DNA from: an uncultured Coprococcus sp.
GTDB taxonomy: Bacteria > Bacillota > Clostridia > Lachnospirales > Lachnospiraceae
NCBI GenBank assembly: GCA_900557435.1
Contig: USSH01000006.1
Location: forward strand, 1-23,240
Reading direction: 5' to 3'
Length of the DNA stretch: 23,240 nt
Of this stretch, positions 16,404-23,240 are shown piece by piece (within the stretch, counting starts at the first letter, position 1; each line of letters opens with the position of its first letter). The position numbers and the translations under genes are program-made. Under the pieces are notes generated by a model. It was given only the letters and a program-made list of their open reading frames with translations, did no database searches and had not been told where the DNA came from.

Positions 16404-16432
16404 AGGATAGCATTCAGCGGGCATGTTGTCAA
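16404..16432 (-). promoter_or_regulatory. Promoter of the T-box/aminotransferase transcript
   Basis: On the minus strand TTGACA (16432-16427) and TATCCT (16409-16404) are spaced by 17 bases. Predicted start near 16397 is about 20 bases before the first T-box stem I elements, as expected. Confidence 0.75.
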
Positions 16433-16489
16433 ACTGTTTTTTTCACATTCTGCCACATCGGCAAATTTTTTCTGTTTCTTTGCCTGACC

Positions 16490-16517
16490 ACTGTAAATGT
16501 TCTCTAATTTTTACAGT
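16490..16517 (-). other. Hairpin downstream of the hydrolase gene
   Basis: ACTGTAAA (16490-16497) and TTTACAGT (16510-16517) form a perfect 8-bp stem with a 12-base loop, 24 bases past the hydrolase stop codon. No T-run follows directly on the minus strand, so it is a weak terminator or an mRNA 3'-end stabiliser. Confidence 0.4.
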
Positions 16518-16540
16518 ACACCAACCGTGTTTGATCCTGT

Positions 16541-17635
16541 TTATCTCATAAATGCACACTCATCCTCATTACAGAGTATTCCCTCTGGATTGTACAAATT
16601 CATATGGAATACATGACCACTATCAGGATTGTTCTGTCCATACGCTTTTGTGATATGTGCAACTCCAACTTTGTTCAGCACCTCATCCAACGCTTTTGTA
16701 TGTGATGCCAGATCATCATTTACACTGTACATGAGATACGCCTCCGGGAAATCAGCATTTACATAATCAAGCTGATCCTTAAACAGCTTGTATTGTTTCT
16801 CAGCCATAGCATTTTTCAGATACCATGCGGATATATTGTCATTTCTCTCTGCCATCTTGTATGCACCACAATTAAGGCATACCTTCTTAGGCAGTAGATC
16901 ATATGTGAAGAAATCAAGCTTTGCCCTGTAATCGCTGTTTGATGCTATGATGCAATAATTTGCCGTGAGTTGTGCCCCCGCCGAGTCACCGACCATGTAG
17001 AGATTGTCCATGTCTATTCCAAGTGTCTGCGCATTCTCATGGATATACCGAATGAGATACGCCACATCCTCTATAGCAGCAGGATATTTGTTCTGCGGTG
17101 ACAATCTATAGTTGAAGTTCACCACCACATACCCATGCTCCGCAAGAAGACAGCAATAGTGGCTGTACAGTTCCTTGTCACCATAGAACCAGCCTCCGCC
17201 ATGTACACTCACTATCACCGGATATTTTCTGTTTTCATCTGACATATATGATATAGGAACACAGATATCCATGTAGCTGTTGGATGTATAGCTTGCAGAA
17301 TCCACGTCTGCGGCATCCCCGGAGTCGGCAAAACATAATATGTTACTCTCATCGTTCTTGGATCTACCATTTGATGCTGTATCATTTCCACCCTTTAAAT
17401 CCTGCTCATCTCTCCATTTTTTTATAAGCTCATTATAGCGTGTTACATCAAATTCCTTTTTGTAATCCAGATTCTTTATCTGTACAACATTTGCCGGATA
17501 TTCAAGACCTTCATCTCTCACCGCATCATTTGCTTTCCATGCATGTCGCATATTGACCCATGCCGGAAGATTCTTGTCCACCGCACCGCGGCTGAATATC
17601 TCTGCTACGTTCTTCATCATTCTTTCTCTGTCCAT
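16541..17635 (-). CDS. Alpha/beta-hydrolase esterase of the HSL/acetyl-esterase type
   Basis: This 364-aa cytoplasmic protein has no signal peptide. It shows the hormone-sensitive-lipase family features: HGGGW oxyanion-hole motif, NFNYRLSPQNKYPAAIEDV, GDSAGAQL with the nucleophile serine, and DSGHVFHM near the C-terminus with the likely catalytic histidine. The acid residue may be in YSVNDDLASH. The family hydrolyses small acyl or acetyl esters, including those on plant glycans; a link to the mannanase is only speculative. The ATG at 17635 (GGAG 6 bases upstream) is preferred. A frame extending further upstream would overlap the Fic gene. The Fic stop is 16 bases upstream, so the two genes form an operon. 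About 75 N-terminal residues before the fold core are charged and include an Asn/Asp/Ser-rich loop near KGGNDTASNGRSKNDES. Confidence 0.87.
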   Translation of the reverse strand: MDRERMMKNVAEIFSRGAVDKNLPAWVNMRHAWKANDAVRDEGLEYPANVVQIKNLDYKKEFDVTRYNELIKKWRDEQDLKGGNDTASNGRSKNDESNILCFADSGDAADVDSASYTSNSYMDICVPISYMSDENRKYPVIVSVHGGGWFYGDKELYSHYCCLLAEHGYVVVNFNYRLSPQNKYPAAIEDVAYLIRYIHENAQTLGIDMDNLYMVGDSAGAQLTANYCIIASNSDYRAKLDFFTYDLLPKKVCLNCGAYKMAERNDNISAWYLKNAMAEKQYKLFKDQLDYVNADFPEAYLMYSVNDDLASHTKALDEVLNKVGVAHITKAYGQNNPDSGHVFHMNLYNPEGILCNEDECAFMR

Positions 17636-17651
17636 AATTTTCTCCATTATT

Positions 17652-18545
17652 TTAATCTCTGTATTGTATCCTGAAATAATCCAGATACCCTTTAAACTTG
17701 TCCTGTGCAGCAAGACAGGTATCCCTCAAATATCCTCTTTCTCTATTCCATTCTGAAAGTCCTCTATAGTAATACCATTTGAGATCTTCATCTATGATAA
17801 ATGGAACTATATCATATTTCAGACACTCTTTAAACAATATCAGTCTGCCAACCCTGCCATTACCATCTTGAAAAGGATGAATACATTCAAATTCATGGTG
17901 AAAATCCAGAATATCATCAAGTGTGTGTTCATTGTGTTCGCGGTATGTTGCCAGGAGTTCTTTCATTTTCTGTGGAACTTCTTCCGGTAAAGCCGTATCA
18001 TGACCGCCCACCTCATTCGGAACTTTCTTGTAGTCACCCACCACAAACCAGTCTTTTCGTGAATCCTGCGTTCCACTCTTGAGAATCAAATGCAGCTCCT
18101 TTATCATTTTCTCACTTAAGGGATTATTTGCACTATCGATCACCAGATCTATGCACCTGAAATGATTGGCCGTCTCAACTATATCATCGACATTTAACGT
18201 CTGATCTCTCACGCCTATAGTATTTGTCTCATATATATACCGTGTCTGATCATGACTGAGCCTGCTGCCCTCTATATGATTGGAATTGTAGGTGAGATCC
18301 ACCTGTATTTTATGATAAATGCCACCTTTGATTCCGCGTTTTTTCTCTTCTCTCAGCACAGTCAGCAGATCCCTATTCTCTTCTCCCGCAGACTGCCGCA
18401 CAGGTTTCTGCGCAGAATCCGGTATATTCCACGTTTTTCCCGTCAGAAATGCCCCTGGAATCTTATCATGAGCGCAGTAATTTCTAACAGTTCGTTCTGA
18501 CACATTCCATTTTTTTGCAGTTTCCGCAACTGAAATATAACCCAT
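17652..18545 (-). CDS. HTH-Fic family adenylyltransferase (class II, self-inhibited)
   Basis: Fic proteins transfer AMP (or other phosphate-containing groups) from nucleotides to target hydroxyls. This 297-aa protein has the complete active site HPFQDGNGRVGR (residues 223-234). Upstream of it lies the inhibitory-helix motif S88-N-H-I-E92-G93, which fits the (S/T)xxxE(G/N) rule and places it in class II, with the inhibitory helix N-terminal to the Fic core. Residues 1-45 (GYISVAETAKKWNVSERTVRNYC) are a helix-turn-helix of the MerR/excisionase type with a wing-like KTWNIPD. AAAAGGAGGG precedes the ATG. The promoter spacer contains a palindrome (feature at 18607-18682), suggesting that the protein binds its own promoter. 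The esterase gene follows in the same operon. Whether it is a toxin, a regulator or a housekeeping modifier is unknown; no separate antitoxin gene is visible. Confidence 0.93.
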   Translation of the reverse strand: MGYISVAETAKKWNVSERTVRNYCAHDKIPGAFLTGKTWNIPDSAQKPVRQSAGEENRDLLTVLREEKKRGIKGGIYHKIQVDLTYNSNHIEGSRLSHDQTRYIYETNTIGVRDQTLNVDDIVETANHFRCIDLVIDSANNPLSEKMIKELHLILKSGTQDSRKDWFVVGDYKKVPNEVGGHDTALPEEVPQKMKELLATYREHNEHTLDDILDFHHEFECIHPFQDGNGRVGRLILFKECLKYDIVPFIIDEDLKWYYYRGLSEWNRERGYLRDTCLAAQDKFKGYLDYFRIQYRD

Positions 18546-18606
18546 GAAAATCCCTCCTTTTAATGCAATGGACTTTTATCATCTGCACAGTGTTTTGTAT
18601 ATAGAT

Positions 18607-18682
18607 AGTATATGCCGTTATCGGCAAGAAATCAACTTTTTCAAGGTATAAAGCTAGCCATTTCTTGCCGATAACGGCATAT
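18607..18682 (-). promoter_or_regulatory. Fic promoter with a perfect 23-bp inverted repeat
   Basis: The arms at 18610-18632 and 18660-18682 are perfect reverse complements with a 27-base gap. Each arm contains the shorter palindrome GCCGTTATCGGC (or its complement). On the minus strand TTGATT (18635-18630) and TATACT (18612-18607) are spaced by 17 bases and enclose one arm almost exactly, so a protein bound there would block RNA polymerase. The other arm lies upstream of the -35. No T-run follows, so it is not a simple terminator, though the preceding rubredoxin gene ends only 8 bases away. Repression by the HTH-Fic protein is inferred. Confidence 0.75.
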
Positions 18683-18689
18683 TCGCATA

Positions 18690-19310
18690 TTACTCATATA
18701 TAGGTTCAAAATCGTCTGCTCCGTGCCCACACAGAGGACATACATAATCTGCCGGGAGCTCACTTCCCTCATATACATAATTACATATCTTGCAGCGCCA
18801 TCCCACTATCTTCTTATCTGTCTTAGGAGACTTGTCTGCCTTTGGCTTTACATGCGTCTGATAATCAGCATATGTGAGAGGTGCCTTGTCTGACAGCATC
18901 TTTGCATCAACCACCTCAGCGATGAACAACGTATGTGTTCCAAGATCGTGGCTGGAGGCTACCTTGCCACTGATAACCGCACAGGCATACCATCCCATGT
19001 AAGGGATTCCATTGACATCCTCTGGCATCTTTATTCCTTCGAATTTGTCCACATCTCTTCCCGACTGGAAACCGAAGTGCTTTATCGAGTCAAATGTACA
19101 TTGCTCGTCAAGTACACTGAGGGCAAACACACCACTCTCCTTGAGCAGATCACATGTGTAATTCGTGTTTAAAACCGATATCGCAACCCGCGTTGGATTG
19201 TTCGCCACCTGTATACAGGTGTTGATGATGCAGCCATTTGTCTTGTCGCCCAGCTTTGTGGACAACATGAAAACACCGTATGATAAACTGTAGATCGCCT
19301 TTTTATCCAT
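18690..19310 (-). CDS. Flavin reductase-like protein fused to rubredoxin (high-molecular-weight rubredoxin)
   Basis: The 206-aa protein joins two redox modules. Residues 1-155 form an FMN-binding split-barrel flavin-reductase domain (SLSYGVFMLST, NGCIINTCIQVANNPTRVAISV, GTHTLFIAEVVDAK). A Lys-rich linker leads to a C-terminal rubredoxin (about 168-206), with iron ligands in WRCKICNYVYEG and YVCPLCGHGADDFEPI. Fusions of this type in anaerobes (Hrb in Moorella) pass electrons from NAD(P)H to oxygen- or nitric-oxide-reducing flavodiiron proteins, so a role in oxidative or nitrosative stress is likely. No flavodiiron gene is present here. AGGAGG precedes the ATG. The unknown membrane protein gene upstream ends with its own terminator, so this is probably a single-gene transcript. 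It ends 8 bases before the inverted repeat of the Fic promoter. Confidence 0.93.
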   Translation of the reverse strand: MDKKAIYSLSYGVFMLSTKLGDKTNGCIINTCIQVANNPTRVAISVLNTNYTCDLLKESGVFALSVLDEQCTFDSIKHFGFQSGRDVDKFEGIKMPEDVNGIPYMGWYACAVISGKVASSHDLGTHTLFIAEVVDAKMLSDKAPLTYADYQTHVKPKADKSPKTDKKIVGWRCKICNYVYEGSELPADYVCPLCGHGADDFEPIYE

Positions 19311-19402
19311 GATAATAACCTCCTTGTCTTAAGCATCAGTTTATGCGCCTTGTTCCACCGAACGTGTCATATGTCGTCGTACATAAGCGCGATGACCTGC
19401 GC

Positions 19403-19425
19403 ACACATCAGTGTGTTTTATTATA
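19403..19425 (-). promoter_or_regulatory. Possible -10 box and start-site dyad for the rubredoxin fusion gene
   Basis: TATAAT (19425-19420 on the minus strand) is followed at the expected start site by ACACA-TCAG-TGTGT (19403-19416), a small dyad. No good -35 is found at 16-18 bases; TTGACT is present but only 10 bases upstream. An activator-dependent promoter is possible. Confidence 0.3.
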
Positions 19426-19439
19426 TCATGTCGCCAGTC

Positions 19440-19471
19440 AAAAAGCTCCCCCTGTTTATCACAGGGAGAGC
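19440..19471 (-). terminator. Intrinsic terminator of the 557-aa membrane protein gene
   Basis: GCTCCCCCTGT (19445-19455) pairs with ACAGGGAGAGC (19461-19471) with one mismatch, and five T follow on the minus strand (19444-19440). It starts 20 bases past the stop codon. Confidence 0.85.
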
Positions 19472-19490
19472 CTTTATTCAGTGAATAAAT

Positions 19491-21164
19491 CTATCTCTCA
19501 ACAGATATTATGTCATTTATTCCGTTGTCTGATTCCTGATAAAATACTTTTATTTTATCTCCAGTCTGTATAAATATCAGTTCCTCGTTCTCTGAGAAAT
19601 CCTGCTTGTATACATTACCGTTTTCATCCGTGATATACACATATGTCGTCTCATCCATGTTGATGTATTTGATGTCAGCTACCGTAATCTGTCTGTTTGG
19701 TATATCGTCCGTCATACTCTGCGTGCTCTTAAGTCCGTTCTCCGCCAGAAGCTTGTTGTATGCCGCAAGTGCGTCCTTCTGGGTAGTGCCTGTAGCCACG
19801 ATATTATACTTCTCCACATCGACAAGCGCATACATCTTTACCAGGCCACCGTTGTCCTTTAAGACCATGATGTAGGTTGGTATTCCGCTGATATTGATGA
19901 GTGATGGGAAGGATGCCTTGTAACCAAGATGCTGTACCTGTCCCTCTGCCGATGACATGGCTGAGTATTCCTCTGCACCCGCCACCTTATAATATTTGCT
20001 CTCTCCTGTCCGGAGGTTCATCAGGGCAAATCCTATGTTGGACTCGTCACCATTTACCGATGTGACACCTGTGTATACCCACACATCACCGTCCATAACC
20101 TTGTAACCATAATCATCCGTGGTCCTCTTGCAGCCCTTATTGCCAAATACGCTGTTCCAGTAGCCGCCTGAGAGCTCGCCGTACCAGTCATATTTCTGGC
20201 ATACAAGGTCACCATCATATACGCGGTCCACCCAGTTTGGAACGTCACCGACCGCATGATACTCTGTATCGCCCGTGCACGGATCACATATGACTACACC
20301 CTTTACATCCTTTGCACCGAAGAGTCCCGCGTGTGATTCAAGAACCGGACAGATGTAATATGGGTTGCCATCGTCATTGAGCTCCAGATAGAAACCTTCA
20401 AATATATATGTCGGATAAGCCATCTGGACATGTCTGTACAGGTTATTGTTGAAATACGCTGAAGGTGAATATACTATTGGCTTTTCAGTCTGTATATAGT
20501 GTGCCTCATTCTTTACCGGATCAACAAGAACATAACCTGGGATTCCGTTCTTCTTGTTGTTCATATATTTGATGAATCCCGCATAATTGAGTGCTGCGAC
20601 CTTCATCGGTGCGCCATTGTAATCTATAGTGCTGTAATTGCCGCTGACCTCGTACTGGCTGACCACATCCGAGAGTGAACCGACGGCTCTCTCACCTATG
20701 ATCCTCGCTGTGCTTGTATCCATCAGCGCAATGTCATTTATCTGCTTACTCTCCGGGATGTCTGTCTGGAAGTCTCCATCCTCTATGTTGATAAGGCTTG
20801 CGTACTTTGATGCACAAAACAGCTTGGATGATGCCGCCACCATGATAAGTCCGACTGCTATCAATATTCCGACTATCCATGCCATCGGCTTTGTCGCCTT
20901 CGTCGCGACACTTCTGGTATCATTACTCTCCACTGTAAAGTCAAGTGTACAAAATCCGATCAATCCAACTGTGATCGCCATCCATACCCAAAATTTTCCG
21001 CTCTGTATATTGATCGCCGGCGTTGCCGCATAATAATATATGAGCTCTCCCACAACAAGCACTGCAAATGCTATCACATTCCATTTGCCAAGCCTTCCCA
21101 GGGGTTTTGCAAATATCTCCTTTGCCGATCCTGTGCTCTTCTTTTTCTTTGTCTGTTTGCCCAT
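19491..21164 (-). CDS. Three-pass membrane protein with large extracellular domain, unknown function
   Basis: I do not recognise a characterised family. The 557-aa protein starts MGKQTKKKKSTGSAKE. Three membrane helices follow, at about residues 28-47, 60-80 and 93-114. The remaining 440 residues are probably outside the cell. They contain aromatic-rich repeated beta segments (GIPGYVLVDPVKNEAHYIQ, YPTYIFEGFYLELNDDGNPYYICPV, GVVICDPCTGDTEYHAVGDVPNWVDRV) and a final segment of about 60 residues that reads like a small OB/SH3 barrel (VYITDENGNVYKQDF...IQTGDKIKVFYQESDNG). Two cysteines close together (VICDPC) are notable. GAAGGG precedes the ATG. It has its own terminator and a 207-base gap upstream, so it is probably a separate transcript. 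A scaffold or sensor role in the envelope is possible but unsupported. Confidence 0.8.
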   Translation of the reverse strand: MGKQTKKKKSTGSAKEIFAKPLGRLGKWNVIAFAVLVVGELIYYYAATPAINIQSGKFWVWMAITVGLIGFCTLDFTVESNDTRSVATKATKPMAWIVGILIAVGLIMVAASSKLFCASKYASLINIEDGDFQTDIPESKQINDIALMDTSTARIIGERAVGSLSDVVSQYEVSGNYSTIDYNGAPMKVAALNYAGFIKYMNNKKNGIPGYVLVDPVKNEAHYIQTEKPIVYSPSAYFNNNLYRHVQMAYPTYIFEGFYLELNDDGNPYYICPVLESHAGLFGAKDVKGVVICDPCTGDTEYHAVGDVPNWVDRVYDGDLVCQKYDWYGELSGGYWNSVFGNKGCKRTTDDYGYKVMDGDVWVYTGVTSVNGDESNIGFALMNLRTGESKYYKVAGAEEYSAMSSAEGQVQHLGYKASFPSLINISGIPTYIMVLKDNGGLVKMYALVDVEKYNIVATGTTQKDALAAYNKLLAENGLKSTQSMTDDIPNRQITVADIKYINMDETTYVYITDENGNVYKQDFSENEELIFIQTGDKIKVFYQESDNGINDIISVER

Positions 21165-21321
21165 GTTGCCCTTCTTTCCGGCTTACCACGGTCTGATTTT
21201 TCACTGCATATACTTACCGGATCGTGTCTGCCATTAATCTATCTACTCCATATGTCTGCCCCATATATTATCATCTATTCCGATAAAAATATATATCTAT
21301 CCGGTATATGTTATGCCTCGT

Positions 21322-21342
21322 ATCGTTCTGCCAGTGAACGAT
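21322..21342. other. Small inverted repeat between the esterase and membrane protein genes
   Basis: ATCGTTC (21322-21328) and GAACGAT (21336-21342) form a 7-bp stem with a 7-base loop, 30 bases past the esterase stop. There is no T-run on either side. It may mark the esterase transcript end or be a regulatory site for the 557-aa gene. Confidence 0.3.
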
Positions 21343-21371
21343 TGTATATATGTGTTCTCCTGTGCTTTTGG

Positions 21372-22019
21372 TTATCCTTTTGCCTTCTCTATCCACTTGA
21401 CAGCCTTCGCCAGCCTCTTCCCGGAATCGGCAAAATGTCCGCCTGGATTTATCTCATATATAACATCATTGTCTTTTTTGAGAAGTTCGTAAATCTCCTT
21501 TGTCCGATCCGCCACAGTTGCCATAAGTCTGTCTGACGTTCTCGATTCCCTGCCGCCGAGGCTGATGTATATATGTTTATTCGCAAGTGCTGGCTGGCTG
21601 TTTACATATTCCACAAATCCCGGATACCACATTGAACCTGAACATGTGGCACACCCGGCAAATATATCAGTCTGGTACATTGCCCAAAGTGCAAAAAGCC
21701 CGGCAAGCGAGTATCCCATGATATAAAGAGGTCTGTTCGCCCGACTTTGAATATCCAACTGCGGCACGACCTGCTGTTCTATATAATCCAGTGTCCGTCC
21801 TGCCTCTCCGGCAAATGATCCATCGACTTCATCCGATCTCCACGGCGAGAGATCCCTGTTCCAGTCATCTATCTGTATCGCAACAAGTGTAAACTGTTCT
21901 TCTCCCATCAGTTCTCTGATAGAATCCGCTGTGTGGTCCAGTTCATCCCCCCTGTGCGGGTACATGACCCAGAGAATAATCGGACCATTTTCCGAAGATA
22001 TAAGTGTGTGTATCTGCAT
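21372..22019 (-). CDS. Small alpha/beta-hydrolase, putative esterase
   Basis: This 215-aa cytoplasmic hydrolase of the esterase-D/BesA-like group has the nucleophile elbow GYSLAG (about residue 110), SLGGRESRTSD near residue 155 with the likely acid residue, and PGGHFAD near residue 195 with the likely catalytic histidine. There is no signal peptide. The substrate is unknown; members hydrolyse acyl esters, siderophore esters or S-formylglutathione. The family is usually 240-300 aa, so this is a compact form. The AGGAG of its ribosome site overlaps the stop codon of the upstream nuclease gene (13-base gap), so translation is probably coupled. Confidence 0.85.
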   Translation of the reverse strand: MQIHTLISSENGPIILWVMYPHRGDELDHTADSIRELMGEEQFTLVAIQIDDWNRDLSPWRSDEVDGSFAGEAGRTLDYIEQQVVPQLDIQSRANRPLYIMGYSLAGLFALWAMYQTDIFAGCATCSGSMWYPGFVEYVNSQPALANKHIYISLGGRESRTSDRLMATVADRTKEIYELLKKDNDVIYEINPGGHFADSGKRLAKAVKWIEKAKG

Positions 22020-22032
22020 GTATGTTCATCTC

Positions 22033-22893
22033 CTATAGTGTGTCGGCTATCTTCTGGACTTCCTCCACTGATATGTTCATTTTCTCTGCAATCTCTTCTA
22101 TAGGAACCTTCACATCCAAATATGCCCTCACTGCACCCTTTAATTCTCCTCGCGCCTCGCCTATAGATATTCCTCTTTCTTCTCCTCTGGCTTCCGCTCT
22201 ATCAAGTACTTCACACATATTTTTTAAACCTCCTTCGTTTCCGTTAGCCTGCGCCTGTTCAAATCTCTCATCCTGCGTCAATACGCTCATGAGTTTTAAC
22301 ACCTCGTCAACATGTTTTATAGTCTCTTTGGATGGTATGTAATCTTTGTTGATCCGCATTTGCACAAAATAATCGGCAACAATCCTAAAGTCACTTTTAA
22401 ACATTTTCACCTGCTCTGGTGTAAGATAAGCTATCTCAAATATGTTTATTTTATAGTCACTGACATATGGTTTCCACTCATCCGTTATATCAAGAATATC
22501 GTAGAGAGACCGCCCCTTTATCCATCTTTTTTGTCCGAAATAAAGCACAATTGTAACAACTGGGTATATTTCTCCACCCTTTACCAACAATTGCCTTTTA
22601 TATGCAGCACCATCATATGCTATAACACGCAGAGCCTCCTTTGAATCTACATCCGTCTGATGTTCAAATCCAATAAACGCTATATGTACATTCTTACCCT
22701 TTAGAACCTTTGATACATCGCGCTCTTCCTGATGGATCTCACCATCTGTTTTATACTGGCTTTTATCCTTTATGCTCTCCAGCATATTCTCATCAACAAT
22801 TGTTTTTCCACCGAACAACAATACATTTACTATATCTGCAAATACATCATTATAATCTGCCAGTATCTTTTCTGTTATATCCTTTTCTCCCAT
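22033..22893 (-). CDS. Rpn/YhgA-like PD-(D/E)XK nuclease (putative transposase-derived)
   Basis: This 286-aa protein of the Rpn (recombination-promoting nuclease, formerly putative transposase) family starts MGEKDITEKILADYNDVFADIVNVLLFGG. The nuclease core reads HQEERDVSKVL and then IAFIGFEHQTDVD, carrying the family E-x-Q signature in place of D/ExK, with YDGAAYKRQL after it. PVVTIVLYFG and WKPYVSDYKINIFEIAYL are also typical. The C-terminal part (from about 215) has the EARGEERGISIGEARGE repeat and a small helical tail (IAEKMNISVEEVQKIAD). E. coli Rpn proteins cut DNA and promote RecA-independent recombination, and some have internal small-protein inhibitors. The start at 22893 follows AGGAGGAAGG; the frame is open 20 codons further upstream but without a ribosome site. 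An esterase gene follows directly. Confidence 0.9.
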   Translation of the reverse strand: MGEKDITEKILADYNDVFADIVNVLLFGGKTIVDENMLESIKDKSQYKTDGEIHQEERDVSKVLKGKNVHIAFIGFEHQTDVDSKEALRVIAYDGAAYKRQLLVKGGEIYPVVTIVLYFGQKRWIKGRSLYDILDITDEWKPYVSDYKINIFEIAYLTPEQVKMFKSDFRIVADYFVQMRINKDYIPSKETIKHVDEVLKLMSVLTQDERFEQAQANGNEGGLKNMCEVLDRAEARGEERGISIGEARGELKGAVRAYLDVKVPIEEIAEKMNISVEEVQKIADTL

Positions 22894-22905
22894 ACAAACC
22901 TTCCT

Positions 22906-22943
22906 CCTCTTGTTTCTATGAAAAGCAAAGAAACCAATAGAGG
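22906..22943 (-). promoter_or_regulatory. Leader hairpin overlapping the nuclease ribosome site
   Basis: On the minus strand CCTCT..GTTTCT (22943-22929 side) pairs with AGAAAC.AGAGG (22917-22906 side), a two-part 11-bp stem with an 11-base loop. The 3' arm runs into the AGGAGG ribosome site of the nuclease gene. It could limit translation, which would suit a potentially harmful nuclease. Confidence 0.5.
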
Positions 22944-22977
22944 ATAGTTGCATGAATTTATAGCCATATTTTTTATA

Positions 22978-23006
22978 ATTATACTATAGCAAAACCTGAG
23001 CGGCAA
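22978..23006 (-). promoter_or_regulatory. Promoter of the nuclease-esterase operon
   Basis: On the minus strand TTGCCG (23006-23001) and TATAAT (22983-22978) are spaced by exactly 17 bases. Predicted start is near 22971, giving a leader of about 78 bases that contains the hairpin. The remaining 234 bases to the window end are AT-rich, and I see no gene in them. Confidence 0.75.
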
Positions 23007-23240
23007 CACACCTCTACCGTCTCCATATTAAATTGAATTATTTTGTGATAATCGCAGTGAAATACTGCAAAGATCAATTTCGGAATTACACACAACATGA
23101 TAAACGAAATATAACACACCGATTTTAGAAATACAATTAAATAACTATAAACTATTCAAAAGTATTGAACTCGTAATTTCATACTAGAATAACGAATTGT
23201 CACCGGAAGAACTTTTAGATATAATGAATTATATAAACAG

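Noticed and set aside
18610..18682. Inverted repeat read as a terminator for the rubredoxin fusion gene
   Set aside because: The stem could form, but no T-run follows on the minus strand, and one arm fits the Fic promoter spacer precisely, so an operator is more likely.

Overview
The window looks like chromosomal DNA from a gut-type Lachnospiraceae bacterium (Firmicutes; a Coprococcus, Roseburia or Lachnospira relative is plausible). This is inferred from moderately low GC, strong AGGAGG ribosome sites, sigma-A promoters, a T-box riboswitch, a CBM27/GH26/CBM23-type mannanase with a TGD-type sorting tail, and a flavin reductase/rubredoxin fusion. No phage, plasmid or insertion-sequence backbone is visible. 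Gene content is mostly housekeeping and cell-surface functions.

Layout. 1-285: REP-like repeats and the aroD terminator. 286-6920 (all minus): an L,D-transpeptidase with a Ser/Lys-rich cytoplasmic tail, the GTPase HflX, a single-pass membrane protein with a Gln/Tyr/Gly repeat tail, and 3-dehydroquinate dehydratase (aroD). 7112-8470 (plus): a MATE exporter behind a promoter that overlaps a 38-bp dyad. A two-way terminator separates it from a very large multimodular cell-wall beta-mannanase (8597-13504, minus). 13505-14752 has no long gene, but it contains a near-consensus promoter and an intrinsic terminator about 670 bases apart with no long ORF between them; this is the best candidate in the window for an undescribed element, probably a large RNA gene. 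14753-16432: an alanine-type aminotransferase controlled by a T-box whose apparent specifier is GCA (Ala). 16541-18682: an alpha/beta-hydrolase and an HTH-Fic protein read together from a promoter whose spacer holds one arm of a perfect 23-bp inverted repeat. 18690-21164: a flavoprotein-rubredoxin fusion and a three-pass membrane protein of unknown function. 21372-23006: an Rpn-type PD-(D/E)XK nuclease and a coupled esterase.

How the genes work together. The mannanase degrades external beta-mannan. The transpeptidase and the two repeat-tailed membrane proteins act at the envelope. The T-box ties alanine synthesis to tRNA-Ala charging. HTH-Fic probably represses its own operon through the inverted repeat. 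All function calls come from reading motifs by eye; no database search was possible.
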